In this document: piece by piece, positions 45,120-54,087 of the stretch
How the letters are laid out: every line of letters starts with the position of its first letter
Numbering within the stretch: the stretch's first letter is position 1
Origin: Bacteroidota bacterium
GTDB lineage: Bacteria > Bacteroidota > Bacteroidia > Chitinophagales > Saprospiraceae
DNA: 64,000 nt
Reading direction: 5' to 3'
Assembly: GCA_018222965.1 (NCBI GenBank)
Contig: JAAEZH010000010.1
Location: 79,826-143,825, forward strand
The notes under the pieces: generated by a model
Databases searched by the model: none
What the model was told of the DNA's origin: nothing
The model's input: the letters and a program-made list of their open reading frames with translations, nothing else
Program-made: the position numbers and the translations under genes

Positions 45120-45875
45120 GTGTTACGATACGAGCTAAAATATATCATACCCAACGAACGACTCCTGGAAGTGCGAGCTCGTTTGAAGCCCTTTTTGGAG
45201 TATGATAACTATGCTCGTAAAAACAAGGGCGAATATACCGTTCGAAGCATCTATTTTGATACCCCAAATTTTGAGTGTTATACCACTAAGGTAGCCGGAA
45301 TCAAAAACCGGAATAAGATACGCATTCGAGGATACAATGAGGAAGGACCTGAGAATGCGGTATTTTTTGAAATAAAAAAGAAGTTTGAACATCCAATTCA
45401 CAAACATCGGTCTCTCTCTACTTTTAATGAGATGCAGGATGTATTTGAGCAGGGGAGTGTGGAAGGCCGGGATGTGGACTTAAATCGTTTCCTGTATCAT
45501 GTTTATTCCCGGCGGATGAAACCGGTCGTAACGGTTATTTACGAACGGGAAGCTTATGAGGCCCCTACGGCAGATGTAAATAACCGGTTACGTATTACCT
45601 TTGATAAGAATTTGCGGGCCATGCCATACCCGACTCTTGACGAGCTTTATAATGAGCAGGGAGCGGTTTATGCCTTGCCTGGGCATTTTATTTTAGAAGT
45701 TAAGTTCAATCATTTTATGCCCGGATGGCTGTCTGAATTATTGCATTCACTAAATATCAAGCGGGTTTCTGCTTCCAAATACTGCCTATCTATTGATGCA
45801 TTGGAGGAAGTGGATCCCAATGCTAAATTTCACACCTTGATCCACAGCCGTTTCTCACCGGAGGAAAGCTTTTAA
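45120..45875 (+). CDS. VTC-domain polyphosphate polymerase-like protein
   Basis: 251 residues of the triphosphate-tunnel fold. Characteristic basic and acidic tunnel residues are seen: LRYELKYIIP, YTVRSIYFDTPNFECYTTKVAGIKNRNKIRIRGY, VFFEIKKKFEHPIHKHR, VTVIYEREAY, RITFDKNLRAM and FILEVKFNHFMPGW. In yeast Vtc4 this domain makes polyphosphate from ATP; in bacteria it is paired with DUF4956. The start is GTG at 45120, directly after an in-frame stop. The DUF4956 gene begins 8 bases downstream. Confidence 0.85.
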   Translation: MLRYELKYIIPNERLLEVRARLKPFLEYDNYARKNKGEYTVRSIYFDTPNFECYTTKVAGIKNRNKIRIRGYNEEGPENAVFFEIKKKFEHPIHKHRSLSTFNEMQDVFEQGSVEGRDVDLNRFLYHVYSRRMKPVVTVIYEREAYEAPTADVNNRLRITFDKNLRAMPYPTLDELYNEQGAVYALPGHFILEVKFNHFMPGWLSELLHSLNIKRVSASKYCLSIDALEEVDPNAKFHTLIHSRFSPEESF

Positions 45876-45883
45876 TAAAATTT

Positions 45884-46573
45884 ATGTTTGAAGAATTCCA
45901 GCAGTTAGATGTATTCCGGCCCGGTGTGATTGATTTGGTCATGCACCTGGTTGTAGCCCTGGCTTGTGGTTTATTTATTTCCTTTATTTACAGGATTACA
46001 TACAAGGGGCCGAGTTATTCTTACACTTTCGTGAATGCGCTGGTGCTCCTTACTATGATTACTGCCATTGTAATGCTGGTTATTGGCAACAATCTGGCCC
46101 GGGCCTTCGGGCTTGTTGGGGCCATGTCAATTATCCGATTCCGTACGGCAGTGCGGGATACCCTGGATATCGTGTTTATATTCTTTGCGCTTTCCATTGG
46201 ACTGGCCGCAGGTACCGGACTGAGTGGTGTGGCCATTGTCAGTACGCTGGTTGTCGGACTTGTGATTTGGGTGTTGTTGAGTTCAGGTTTTGGTCAGCGT
46301 TTATCAAAACGCCATTTGCTCCAAATTCAATACGTTGGAGATGTTCATGCTGATGATAATATCCAGAATTTTATCCGCAATCATACCCGGTGGCGCAAAA
46401 TGATAAATATAAGAGATCGTGGAGCAGGTGTTATGGATGTGTTTTACCACATAAAGTTAAAGCGACGCTCCAATCCGGCAGATTTGATTCGGGAATTGAG
46501 AACGCTCGATGAAGTGGAAAGAGTGAATCTTTTCTTTGATGAAGATGAGAATTCTCCACCAAGTACCATCTAA
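45884..46573 (+). CDS. DUF4956 membrane protein
   Basis: 229 residues with four to five membrane segments (VMHLVVALACGLFISFIYRI, FVNALVLLTMITAIVMLVIG, LGLAAGTGLSGVAIVSTLVVGLVIWVLL) and the conserved loop ARAFGLVGAMSIIRFRTAVRDTLDIVFIF, followed by a cytoplasmic ferredoxin-like domain (LLQIQYVGDVHADDNIQNFI). DUF4956 proteins recur next to VTC-domain enzymes and are thought to be their membrane partner. Function remains undefined. Confidence 0.88.
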   Translation: MFEEFQQLDVFRPGVIDLVMHLVVALACGLFISFIYRITYKGPSYSYTFVNALVLLTMITAIVMLVIGNNLARAFGLVGAMSIIRFRTAVRDTLDIVFIFFALSIGLAAGTGLSGVAIVSTLVVGLVIWVLLSSGFGQRLSKRHLLQIQYVGDVHADDNIQNFIRNHTRWRKMINIRDRGAGVMDVFYHIKLKRRSNPADLIRELRTLDEVERVNLFFDEDENSPPSTI

Positions 46574-46585
46574 GGACGGCTATTA

Positions 46586-47170
46586 TTACTGCCTTACAAA
46601 CTCAAAGCTCACCATGCCGGCGTCGATATCAGCTTTGACAAGCTGTCCGTTTTTGTAATAATAGATATTTTCTCTGCCTCGTGGATCCGTCTTTCTATAT
46701 TGGTGGTTCCCTAATGCTTCAAGGGCGTGGAAAGTTCCGTCAATTTCGGAGAATGAAGTTTTAAAACCTACCGGCTCCTTGAAGAACAACATCGTAGATA
46801 CAAAATGTATGTTGGTGTTTATGGTCTTTTCAAGCTGATCATCAATAGTCATAAAGTAATGCGAACCGGTATGCGAAAGGCTGCTGGAATTCCTTGGTTT
46901 TCCGTTTACGGTAATAGCCGCCTCCGATTTTCGAATAACCCCATTGCGAACCATTACATCCACTTCTGAGATTACATGGACGGAGGTAATAACTTTAGTG
47001 GTAGTCTCCGAGTAAGAAGTATAATACACTTCCGCGCCTTTAACAGATTTGCGCACCTTTACTGCGCCAACTTCACTGCCTCGATGCACTACATTGAAAG
47101 AAATCTGGACATCCTCTGTTGGAAAAGACGCCTGATACAGAAAAAAGATGCTCAGAATTGCGCTAATCAT
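46586..47170 (-). CDS. Exported DUF6134-like hypothetical protein
   Basis: 194 residues with a signal peptide (MISAILSIFFLYQASFP) and an all-beta body beginning VQISFNVVHRGSEVGAVKVRK and ending NIYYYKNGQLVKADIDAGMVSFEFVRQ. This resembles the DUF6134 family of small secreted proteins; no role is known. It converges with the DUF4956 gene 12 bases away. Confidence 0.65.
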   Translation of the reverse strand: MISAILSIFFLYQASFPTEDVQISFNVVHRGSEVGAVKVRKSVKGAEVYYTSYSETTTKVITSVHVISEVDVMVRNGVIRKSEAAITVNGKPRNSSSLSHTGSHYFMTIDDQLEKTINTNIHFVSTMLFFKEPVGFKTSFSEIDGTFHALEALGNHQYRKTDPRGRENIYYYKNGQLVKADIDAGMVSFEFVRQ

Positions 47171-47290
47171 AATATGGTTCTATGGTTATTTACTTCTCTC
47201 AGGTTTCTCTACTCTTAAAACAGAGTCCAAACCACAATAATTCCATTAAATTACAGGAATCTATAGATATGATTTAGTTAATATGCTTGA

Positions 47291-48583
47291 TTGGATTTAT
47301 ATGTTTACCCAATAATATCAGTTGTTTTGCTTCAATCCTTTTCACTCATTTTTGGCCTGGCAGCTCTTTTTTCGCTGATCAATTATCGGTGGCTTAAACT
47401 GCCTTATACCATAGGCTTGTTGATTCAAAGTCTGGTTTTTGCCGGATTAATATATGCTTTGAAGGGGCTTTCGCCGAATGTCTATGACTTCTTCTGTCAG
47501 GCTGTTATCGACAGTGATTTTGAGAAGCTGCTTTTTAATGGACTTTTGCCTTTTTTGCTGTTTGCAGGGGCATTGCATATAAATATTAAAGAACTTGCCA
47601 GGGAGCGCTGGTCAGTGCTACTTTTTGCTTTTTTAGGAACGCTGATTTCCACCTTTTTGGTTGGCGGACTTTGTTGGCTTACGGCCCGATTGATTGGAAC
47701 GGATATCTCATTTATCTATTGTCTGTTGTTTGGCGCTTTGATTTCTCCAACAGATCCGGTAGCGGTTCTGGCAATACTAAAAGGAAGTAAGGTCCCAAAA
47801 AGTCTTCAGTTAAAGATTGAAGGAGAAAGCTTGTTTAACGATGGTATTGGGGTTGTCGTTTTTTCGGGCGTTTTGCTGGTCGCATCTTCTACCGGGATGG
47901 GAGAAAGTCTGGAGGAATCTCAAATTGCATCAGATATTGGTTTGTTATTTTTGGAAGAGGCGCTTGGTGGTCTGCTTTTTGGAGCAATTTTGGGCTACCT
48001 GGGGTATTGGTTGGTCAGACAATCAAAGGGCAATCCACATTTGAGTGTCCTGATTACATTGGCAGTAGTATTGTCTGGATCTGTTGTCGCACAAATATTA
48101 GGCGTGTCAGCTCCTCTGGCTATGGTTACTTGTGGATTGACTCTTGGAAATTTACTGGATGTCAATCACGAAAAGCATTCAAAATCCAAGCGGCAAATAA
48201 ATGAAATGTGGAAGATATTGGATGAATCCTTCAATGGGTTACTCTTCGTATTGATCGGCCTGGCTATCCACCTCATTCCTTTTCAGTCCATTTGGTTTTT
48301 GATGGGGGTAATATCTATATTTCTGGTGCTGATAAGCCGGTTTTTCAGTATTTGGATTACCTACTCATTTGTAAGGCATCAGGAAATGAAGCCGGCTAAT
48401 ACCATAAAGGTTCTTACATGGGGCGGATTGAAAGGAGCCATTTCAATTGCATTGGCTCTTAGTATACAAAGCTATCCCTATGGAAAAGAGATTGTCTTAA
48501 TGACTTATGTGGTGGTAATATTTTCCATTCTGGTGCAAGGACTTACCATTGGAAAGTTAATAAAACGCCTTGAGTTGAATTAA
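47291..48583 (+). CDS. CPA1-family sodium/proton antiporter
   Basis: 430 residues and about 12 membrane segments. Diagnostic motifs are [17 protein letters not shown] with the ion-binding Asp, [23 protein letters not shown], and [15 protein letters not shown] near the C-terminus. It exchanges cytoplasmic Na+ (or K+) for H+. The start is unsure: the frame opens with TTG at 47291, but a TATGTTTA box overlaps it, and TTG at 47327 would leave the first helix intact. The segment KGLSPNVY is encoded by a dispersed palindromic word. Confidence 0.9.
   Translation: MDLYVYPIISVVLLQSFSLIFGLAALFSLINYRWLKLPYTIGLLIQSLVFAGLIYALKGLSPNVYDFFCQAVIDSDFEKLLFNGLLPFLLFAGALHINIKELARERWSVLLFAFLGTLISTFLVGGLCWLTARLIGTDISFIYCLLFGALISPTDPVAVLAILKGSKVPKSLQLKIEGESLFNDGIGVVVFSGVLLVASSTGMGESLEESQIASDIGLLFLEEALGGLLFGAILGYLGYWLVRQSKGNPHLSVLITLAVVLSGSVVAQILGVSAPLAMVTCGLTLGNLLDVNHEKHSKSKRQINEMWKILDESFNGLLFVLIGLAIHLIPFQSIWFLMGVISIFLVLISRFFSIWITYSFVRHQEMKPANTIKVLTWGGLKGAISIALALSIQSYPYGKEIVLMTYVVVIFSILVQGLTIGKLIKRLELN
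47466..47479. repeat. Dispersed palindromic word in the antiporter gene
   Basis: GGCTTTCGCCGAAT on the coding strand, read as Gly-Leu-Ser-Pro-Asn. Confidence 0.75.
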
Positions 48584-48595
48584 GGACATACCTGC

Positions 48596-49156
48596 TTAAA
48601 GGCGCGGATACTCCATCTTAATAAGATACCTGGGATCTACGTGTTCGGTTAGCCAGACGCCGTTTTCTGTAAGGAAAAATTCATGGCCGTTTTCCTGCAT
48701 TTCTCCACTTAAAACTTTGAATACAACAGCACCTCCTCTGCGACTACCTACCTTAATAGCCGTAGCTACATCCTGACTCAGGTGCACATGATGTCTTTTA
48801 CGCTTATCCAGGCCGTTTTTTATAATAGAATCCACGGCAGGCAGGTGGGTTCCATGATAAAGGATTTCAGGAGGAATTGCCGGGGAATATCCCAGGTCCA
48901 CATCTACTGAATGCCCCTGGTTGGCTCTAATTCTTTTACCATCTTCGCTTATGGCAAAGCGCTTCTTATCATTATTCTCTACAACTCGGAGCAATGTGTC
49001 TTGATCAATTTGATTTCCGGATTCCCGAAAGGCTTCGATCAGTTTATCCAGATCTGTCCAGCCATTTTTATCCAGGTTGATCCCGATGGCTTCGGGTTGA
49101 TGCCTGAGTATCAGACTTAGGAAGCGGCTTATTTTCTTGTCTTTTTTAGGGTTCAT
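48596..49156 (-). CDS. kptA: RNA 2'-phosphotransferase
   Basis: Tpt1/KptA moves an internal RNA 2'-phosphate to NAD+, yielding ADP-ribose 1'',2''-cyclic phosphate. From ATG at 49156 it has 186 residues: SRFLSLILRHQPEAIGINLDKNGW (N-terminal winged helix with the conserved Arg-His), EILYHGTHLPAVDSIIKNGLDKRKRHHVHLS (the NAD+-binding ART-like fold), and FFLTENGVWLTEHV. Bacteria have no classic tRNA-splicing pathway that needs it, so its natural substrate is unclear. No RNA ligase is nearby. Confidence 0.95.
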   Translation of the reverse strand: MNPKKDKKISRFLSLILRHQPEAIGINLDKNGWTDLDKLIEAFRESGNQIDQDTLLRVVENNDKKRFAISEDGKRIRANQGHSVDVDLGYSPAIPPEILYHGTHLPAVDSIIKNGLDKRKRHHVHLSQDVATAIKVGSRRGGAVVFKVLSGEMQENGHEFFLTENGVWLTEHVDPRYLIKMEYPRL

Positions 49157-49228
49157 CAACAATCAAAACGAAAAATTTGGATACAAGGTTCCATCCTATT
49201 ATTCCGTTTAGGGATCTTTTTATTTATA

Positions 49229-49245
49229 GGCTTTCGCCGAAAGGC
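49229..49245. repeat. Dispersed palindromic word, full form, intergenic
   Basis: GGCTTTCGCCGAAAGGC between the divergent kptA and the gene at 49322; the last exact copy toward the right end of the window. Confidence 0.8.
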
Positions 49246-49321
49246 TGTAAAAAAAAATGGCACCTTTCCAGCTTATCGACAAAACGTATATGAAACCGGG
49301 AGAGTAGGGCGTTTATTAAAA

Positions 49322-49885
49322 ATGATCGAATACGGCTTCCTCTTGCAGCGGTTTTTAAACAATGGAAAACAAACGAGGCTGCCTCTTGCCATGGTTTTCC
49401 TGTTTTTCATTTTTTCCTGCCCGCTACAGTTAATGGCGCAAACGGATGTAGGTAAGAAATCTTTCTTTTTGGAACTGGGAGGTTCCGGCGGACTGGGATC
49501 CCTGAATTACGAGCAGCGCCTGTTGGAAGGGGAGAACTATGCCCTATGGGGAAGGATTGGTTTCAGTCTGGCTCCCATAGACCGTAACAACGGCACCGGA
49601 CTCGTCTTTCCTCTCATGGGGCACATGCTGTTGGGCAGGGATAAACATTTTTTGGAAATTGGTTTGGGGCAGGGAGCTACCGTTACAACGAGGGGACAGT
49701 TTTTTTTACTAACGACCTCCAGTCTGGGGTATCGATTTTATCTGCAAAAAGACCCGTCTAAAACCAGTTCAAATAAACAAAAATGGTTTTTTAGGATCGC
49801 ATATACTCCATTAATTTCCTATCTGCTCGATTTTCAGGTTCAGCACTGGGCCGGATTAAGCTTTGGACTAAACCTCTGGCGATGA
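49322..49885 (+). CDS. Exported hypothetical, probable small outer membrane beta-barrel
   Basis: 187 residues. A signal-like hydrophobic segment (LAMVFLFFIFSCPLQLMAQ) is followed by alternating strands (FFLELGGSGGLGSLNYEQRL, YALWGRIGFSLAP, HFLEIGLGQGATV, GYRFYLQKD, WFFRIAYTPLISY, WAGLSFGLNLW). The pattern and length resemble the protein encoded at 54547-55089, so the two may be paralogues. It is the first of three genes in a row; its stop overlaps the next ATG (ATGA). Confidence 0.6.
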   Translation: MIEYGFLLQRFLNNGKQTRLPLAMVFLFFIFSCPLQLMAQTDVGKKSFFLELGGSGGLGSLNYEQRLLEGENYALWGRIGFSLAPIDRNNGTGLVFPLMGHMLLGRDKHFLEIGLGQGATVTTRGQFFLLTTSSLGYRFYLQKDPSKTSSNKQKWFFRIAYTPLISYLLDFQVQHWAGLSFGLNLWR

Positions 49886-50640
49886 TGCAAAAATGGATGC
49901 TGGTTTGTTGTTTATTGGTCTTTTATTCTTGCAATAAAGAGAAACACTTTGACGGCCCCAATAACTATTCTGATTCATTTGATGATTATCATGCATTAGA
50001 AGATTTGTTGTTGCCCAGTGATGTTAGGTGGTCCTTTACCCAAATTACCCGGGAAGGGAATCTGGTTTCTCCTGATTCCATTTTTTCGAGATCGGGAAAG
50101 TCTCTTCGATTTGAAGCAATAAAATCAGAAGAAGACTTGTTGTCTAAATGCAGCATTGCCAAGCAAAAAATGGCCTTTTGGGAAGGGGAGGTGGTATATG
50201 TTAGTGCCTGGTATTATTTATCGGGCGATCAGCCCCTAAACTGGTGTTTTTTAATGGACTTGGAGGAGCGGACCCCAATCGGATCTGGTCCGGGCATGCG
50301 TCTGGCATTGGTAAACAACCAAATCAGAATTGAATATAAATTTAATGAAGACGACCTCCTTCAAAAGGAAGAAGTAGCTACCGACTTTCCTCGAAATGAA
50401 TGGGTACATTTGGAGTGGGAAGTAGAATTATCTCAAAAAGAAGAAGGAAGCACCCGCTTCTGGCAAAATGGAGAATTATTGATCGAAGCGTTTGGTGTTC
50501 GAACACTTCCCGACGATGTTTTATATTTTCAGCAGGGTACAAAAGGGATGTACACCAGTATTGAGATTGGACTTACTGCCAATAGTGATGATAATGATGC
50601 CTTGCTTTGGGTAGATGATTTTTTAATTGAAAAACGATAA
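49882..50640 (+). CDS. Lipoprotein with lyase/lectin-like jelly-roll fold
   Basis: 252 residues with a lipoprotein signal (MLVCCLLVFYSC, Cys17-18 region). The body suggests a concanavalin-like jelly roll as in heparin lyase I or LamG proteins: SFTQITREGNLVSPDSIFSRSGKSLRFEA, VVYVSAWYYLSGD, EWVHLEWEVELS, TRFWQNGELLIEAF and YTSIEIGLTANS. I see no certain catalytic residues. It sits between the barrel-like gene (4-base overlap) and the metallopeptidase-like gene (2 bases). Confidence 0.6.
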   Translation: MMQKWMLVCCLLVFYSCNKEKHFDGPNNYSDSFDDYHALEDLLLPSDVRWSFTQITREGNLVSPDSIFSRSGKSLRFEAIKSEEDLLSKCSIAKQKMAFWEGEVVYVSAWYYLSGDQPLNWCFLMDLEERTPIGSGPGMRLALVNNQIRIEYKFNEDDLLQKEEVATDFPRNEWVHLEWEVELSQKEEGSTRFWQNGELLIEAFGVRTLPDDVLYFQQGTKGMYTSIEIGLTANSDDNDALLWVDDFLIEKR

Positions 50641-50642
50641 TT

Positions 50643-51941
50643 ATGCTTAAAGCTTTTGAAGGGCGTTTTCTACTATTGGTTTTATTACTTCCCTTTTGGT
50701 CAAATGCTCAGGAAAATATCATCACGGCAGATGTTGATCATTTTTGGGAAGCTTACGATAAAATTCAAACGACTCAGGATAGTAGTCTGCAAATGGAGTA
50801 CCTGGAAACCTATTTTCTACAAAGAGGAACCCCTGGTTTGGAGGCTATTCGGGAAGCCAGGAACTATAAAGCTACAGAGTATCTGGAAGCCATTAATAAA
50901 TACCCCAAATATTGGGAATCCATTCGCCCTCAAACCTTAAAAGCAAAGGAGTACGCTCTGGAAATTCAGGAGGGTGTGGATGCATTTCGAGAGATTTATC
51001 CCGAGATGAAAGAAGCAGCCGTTTATTTCGAAATAGGTGTATTTCGAACGGGCGGAACCACCCTTGATGGCATGGTTTTGATCGGCGCCGAAATGTCCAT
51101 GGGGAATGAAAATACGGATGTCAGTGAGCTGCCGGAGAGCATGAATTACGTCAAAAATTATCTGGCTGGAAACCCGGTAAATGATATTGCTTTTCTCAAT
51201 GTGCATGAGTTTGTACATACCCAACAAAATGCAGCCTGGGCGTATGATCTTTTGTCGCAAAGCGTGTTTGAAGGATCCGCCGAATTTATTGCGGAATTAG
51301 CGATGAAACGAGCCTCTAAACAACCGGCGCTGATCTATGGCAAGGCGAATGACCAGCTGGTGCGCGATCGTTTTATAGAGGAAATGTTTTCTCCCTGGAT
51401 CTATAATTGGATTTGGAATAATACCGACAATCCGTTTAACCAAAGAGATTTGGGGTACTATATGGGATATGCGATTGTAAAGGCCTACTACGATATGGCA
51501 ACCGATAAACAAGCAGCAGTTAAAACCATCATTGAACTGGATTATACCTCCCGGGAAGCAGTCGAAGGTTTTGTCGAATCCAGCGGGTATTTCGATAAGC
51601 CCTTATCCATTTATAAGCAGCAATTCGAAAAGAAGCGTCCCCGGGTAGCGGAAATAACTGGATTGGGGGAAGTGGTTAATCCGGCGACCGGTACTTTTCA
51701 GGTTCGATTTTCGGAGCCTATGGATACGCGATTTTTCTCAACAAATTACGGGCCTTCCGGCGAATCTCATTTCCCGGAAATTGAAAAAGTAGAATTTTCG
51801 GAAAATGGGAGAGAAGCCACCTATTATTTATCCCTCGAAGCAGGCAGGGAGTACGAATTGATCATTGGATCCGGATATCGAAACCTGCGAGCCATTCCCT
51901 TAATTCCTTATCCTTTACAGTTTAAGACTTTGAATGAGTAG
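50643..51941 (+). CDS. Exported HExxH metallopeptidase-like protein
   Basis: 432 residues with a signal peptide (FLLLVLLLPFWSNAQ). The zinc-protease motif HEFVHTQQN lies near residue 189 in LNVHEFVHTQQNAAW, with a possible third ligand in the SVFEGSAEFIAELAM segment about 25 residues on, as in gluzincin-type and DUF2268-like enzymes. GYAIVKAYYDMA follows. A C-terminal Big_5-like beta domain (FQVRFSEPMDTRFFSTNYG) completes it. The target is unknown. Its final 20 bases overlap the convergent pentapeptide/EAD-like gene. Confidence 0.7.
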   Translation: MLKAFEGRFLLLVLLLPFWSNAQENIITADVDHFWEAYDKIQTTQDSSLQMEYLETYFLQRGTPGLEAIREARNYKATEYLEAINKYPKYWESIRPQTLKAKEYALEIQEGVDAFREIYPEMKEAAVYFEIGVFRTGGTTLDGMVLIGAEMSMGNENTDVSELPESMNYVKNYLAGNPVNDIAFLNVHEFVHTQQNAAWAYDLLSQSVFEGSAEFIAELAMKRASKQPALIYGKANDQLVRDRFIEEMFSPWIYNWIWNNTDNPFNQRDLGYYMGYAIVKAYYDMATDKQAAVKTIIELDYTSREAVEGFVESSGYFDKPLSIYKQQFEKKRPRVAEITGLGEVVNPATGTFQVRFSEPMDTRFFSTNYGPSGESHFPEIEKVEFSENGREATYYLSLEAGREYELIIGSGYRNLRAIPLIPYPLQFKTLNE

Positions 51942-54012
51942 CCAAATCTTTGGGTTCAATTGAATCAATGGTGGCTACAAGCGTAAATATTAGATTGCTT
52001 AATTGCACATTATAATCTTCAAAAGTGATCCGCCGGGTTCTGTGTGCGGTTTTAATTCGGCCATACAGGGAGAAGTGATTCACAAATTCATTGTAAACAG
52101 GACTTGAATGCAAAAGGGATTCTTCGATCTTTTCCCATAGTTGATCAAATTCAGAATCCCGCAACAGTAATTTCAAATTGGATTTGAGCGGTTGACAACT
52201 ATCGGTTTTAATAGAGATTGATGGCTCTTTATCAAAAGTCCCGGCTTTGAGGATATTAACGATGTTTTGGAGCGAGACCTTCTCCGTTTCCAGGTGTGTG
52301 ATTCTGGTTTTCAAAAAATCGAATTCAGCTTTTTCGCTGGGAGTCAGGGATTTGATATGGGAAAGATCTTTTTCCATGGATGATATTTCCGGATTAATCC
52401 TTCCAATTCTGTTTTTTATGATGCCCTGTACGAGGTGATTATTCTGTGGTATTCTGCTGTCAATAGAAAATTTTGATCCCTCATTGTTTAGTTGAATCAT
52501 TCCATTGGAACCCATCTTGAGATTATTCCCGAATGAATTTGTCATTGTGCTTTGATCAATCTGGGTTCCTTTTGCCTGAGGCCCGATGGCACCTACCTTT
52601 GATTTTTTGATGTTGTATTTATCACCCATGTGTTCAATATAATTAACTATTACCAGATCATCCTCGTTTCGGAGACTCAGGGATTGGCCAAATTGTTTTT
52701 TATTCAACAGTTTTCGTTCTGAGAGGGCCTGAATCCGTGCCATTAGCTGACGGGTTTGCAAAGCCAAATCATCTGTTGGTTCCTCCTCGTTTTGGGACTC
52801 CTCAAAAATTCTTCGAAGGATTTTCAGATACTTTTTATGGAATAAATCGGCTTCGATCAACTGACGCGAGGAGATGCTAAGTTGTATTTTTTCCTCGCTC
52901 AGAAATCGTTTTATCTGCACGTTTAACTGGATGCCCAACTGATGTTTGAAATACCGTTCTACCAGCTTAAATAAATCGGCAAGTAATTCTTCCGGAAGGG
53001 ATCGGGTTTTAATTTCGTGCACATACTTAAAGCGGGTAATGTTATTGTTGTCATTTATGATGACCTGTTCGTTTTCTTCCCATTCAGCCAGTTTGCCGAG
53101 TGTGGATTGTTCCAGATTTAACAGGTCGCAATAATCAAACAATAATCGGGCTTTGGAACCTGAAAAATCTTCTTCTTCTATTTCAAGAATGGAATTGGGA
53201 TTAAACAAGTATTGAGTATCAGTTCCCTGGAAGATGACTTCTTTTTCGAATTTATTGCCTCGGAAATGGAAACTACTATTGGAGTCAAAATTGAAAAATA
53301 GAACACTTTCCTTAAAACGGTTCTCTTCCACAGCAATTAAACCCACATGCGTGTTGTTTCTTATACTACTTCGCCTAACATGCTCATTATTGAATAAGTA
53401 TAAACCGTGCTCTTCGCTCAAATTATTTTGGTCAATATACAATTCGCCTTCAAATCGGCAACCATCTAAATCCAGATCATGCTCAAAATAACAATTGGCT
53501 ATACTGAAGGTAGTTGAAAATTGATTGTAATTATAAAACGCCAGCTTTTTGGTAAAACGGCATTCGTCAAAAAAACTTAGGTTTTCCCTAAAGCGGCAGG
53601 CATTAGCAACCGCTTCTTTTTTAAAGGTGCATCCCATCAGGGAGAACTCTCCTGTAAACAAACAGGATTCCAGTTCTACTTCATCCCAAAATACAGCGTC
53701 GCAAATGGAAATGGATTTTTTAAACACAAATTTTCGCACATAGAGAAGGTGATCCGCTTCAACCAGGGCATCCGTATTTTCAGCACCAATAAAGTGTATG
53801 CCGTACAAGCCGTAAGAATCTCCGGAGGTTTTGTTGATGGCTTCAAATAGTTTTTGCTGCCACCCGGCTGCGTCAGTTGATCTTTTCCATTGGATGTTTT
53901 GCGAATGAAAAAGGCAATGATTATCAGCATCAACGGGTAATCCCGGTAATAACTTGTGTAGTTGACAGGCCTCTTGTTTACCTGCCAGGCTATGGGTGTG
54001 TTGACAATTCAA
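51922..54012 (-). CDS. Pentapeptide-like beta-helix protein with EAD11-like C-terminus
   Basis: 696 residues from TTG at 54012; no ATG is available before an upstream stop. Residues 3-36 hold C-x-H...C-x2-H...C-x2-H, a possible zinc site. Residues about 90-290 form degenerate pentapeptide-like repeats built on F/C positions (CRFRENLSFFDECRFTKK, CYFEHDLDLDGCRFEG, FRGNKFEKEVIF), predicting a right-handed beta-helix. A helical region, a coiled coil near 540-590 and a final domain at 606-696 (LLRDSEFDQLWEKIEE, YNEFVNHFSLYGRIKT, RRITFEDYNVQLSNLIFTL) follow. The last segment closely resembles effector-associated domain 11, an adaptor of bacterial conflict systems. No enzyme domain is seen; cytoplasmic. 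The EAD reading is from pattern memory. Confidence 0.6.
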   Translation of the reverse strand: MNCQHTHSLAGKQEACQLHKLLPGLPVDADNHCLFHSQNIQWKRSTDAAGWQQKLFEAINKTSGDSYGLYGIHFIGAENTDALVEADHLLYVRKFVFKKSISICDAVFWDEVELESCLFTGEFSLMGCTFKKEAVANACRFRENLSFFDECRFTKKLAFYNYNQFSTTFSIANCYFEHDLDLDGCRFEGELYIDQNNLSEEHGLYLFNNEHVRRSSIRNNTHVGLIAVEENRFKESVLFFNFDSNSSFHFRGNKFEKEVIFQGTDTQYLFNPNSILEIEEEDFSGSKARLLFDYCDLLNLEQSTLGKLAEWEENEQVIINDNNNITRFKYVHEIKTRSLPEELLADLFKLVERYFKHQLGIQLNVQIKRFLSEEKIQLSISSRQLIEADLFHKKYLKILRRIFEESQNEEEPTDDLALQTRQLMARIQALSERKLLNKKQFGQSLSLRNEDDLVIVNYIEHMGDKYNIKKSKVGAIGPQAKGTQIDQSTMTNSFGNNLKMGSNGMIQLNNEGSKFSIDSRIPQNNHLVQGIIKNRIGRINPEISSMEKDLSHIKSLTPSEKAEFDFLKTRITHLETEKVSLQNIVNILKAGTFDKEPSISIKTDSCQPLKSNLKLLLRDSEFDQLWEKIEESLLHSSPVYNEFVNHFSLYGRIKTAHRTRRITFEDYNVQLSNLIFTLVATIDSIEPKDLATHSKS

Positions 54013-54087
54013 AAGGGAACAAATTGGGAAAACAATATAATGATTTCTTAACTTTCAGTCTGGCATATAAACCTAATTCTCTTTTTT

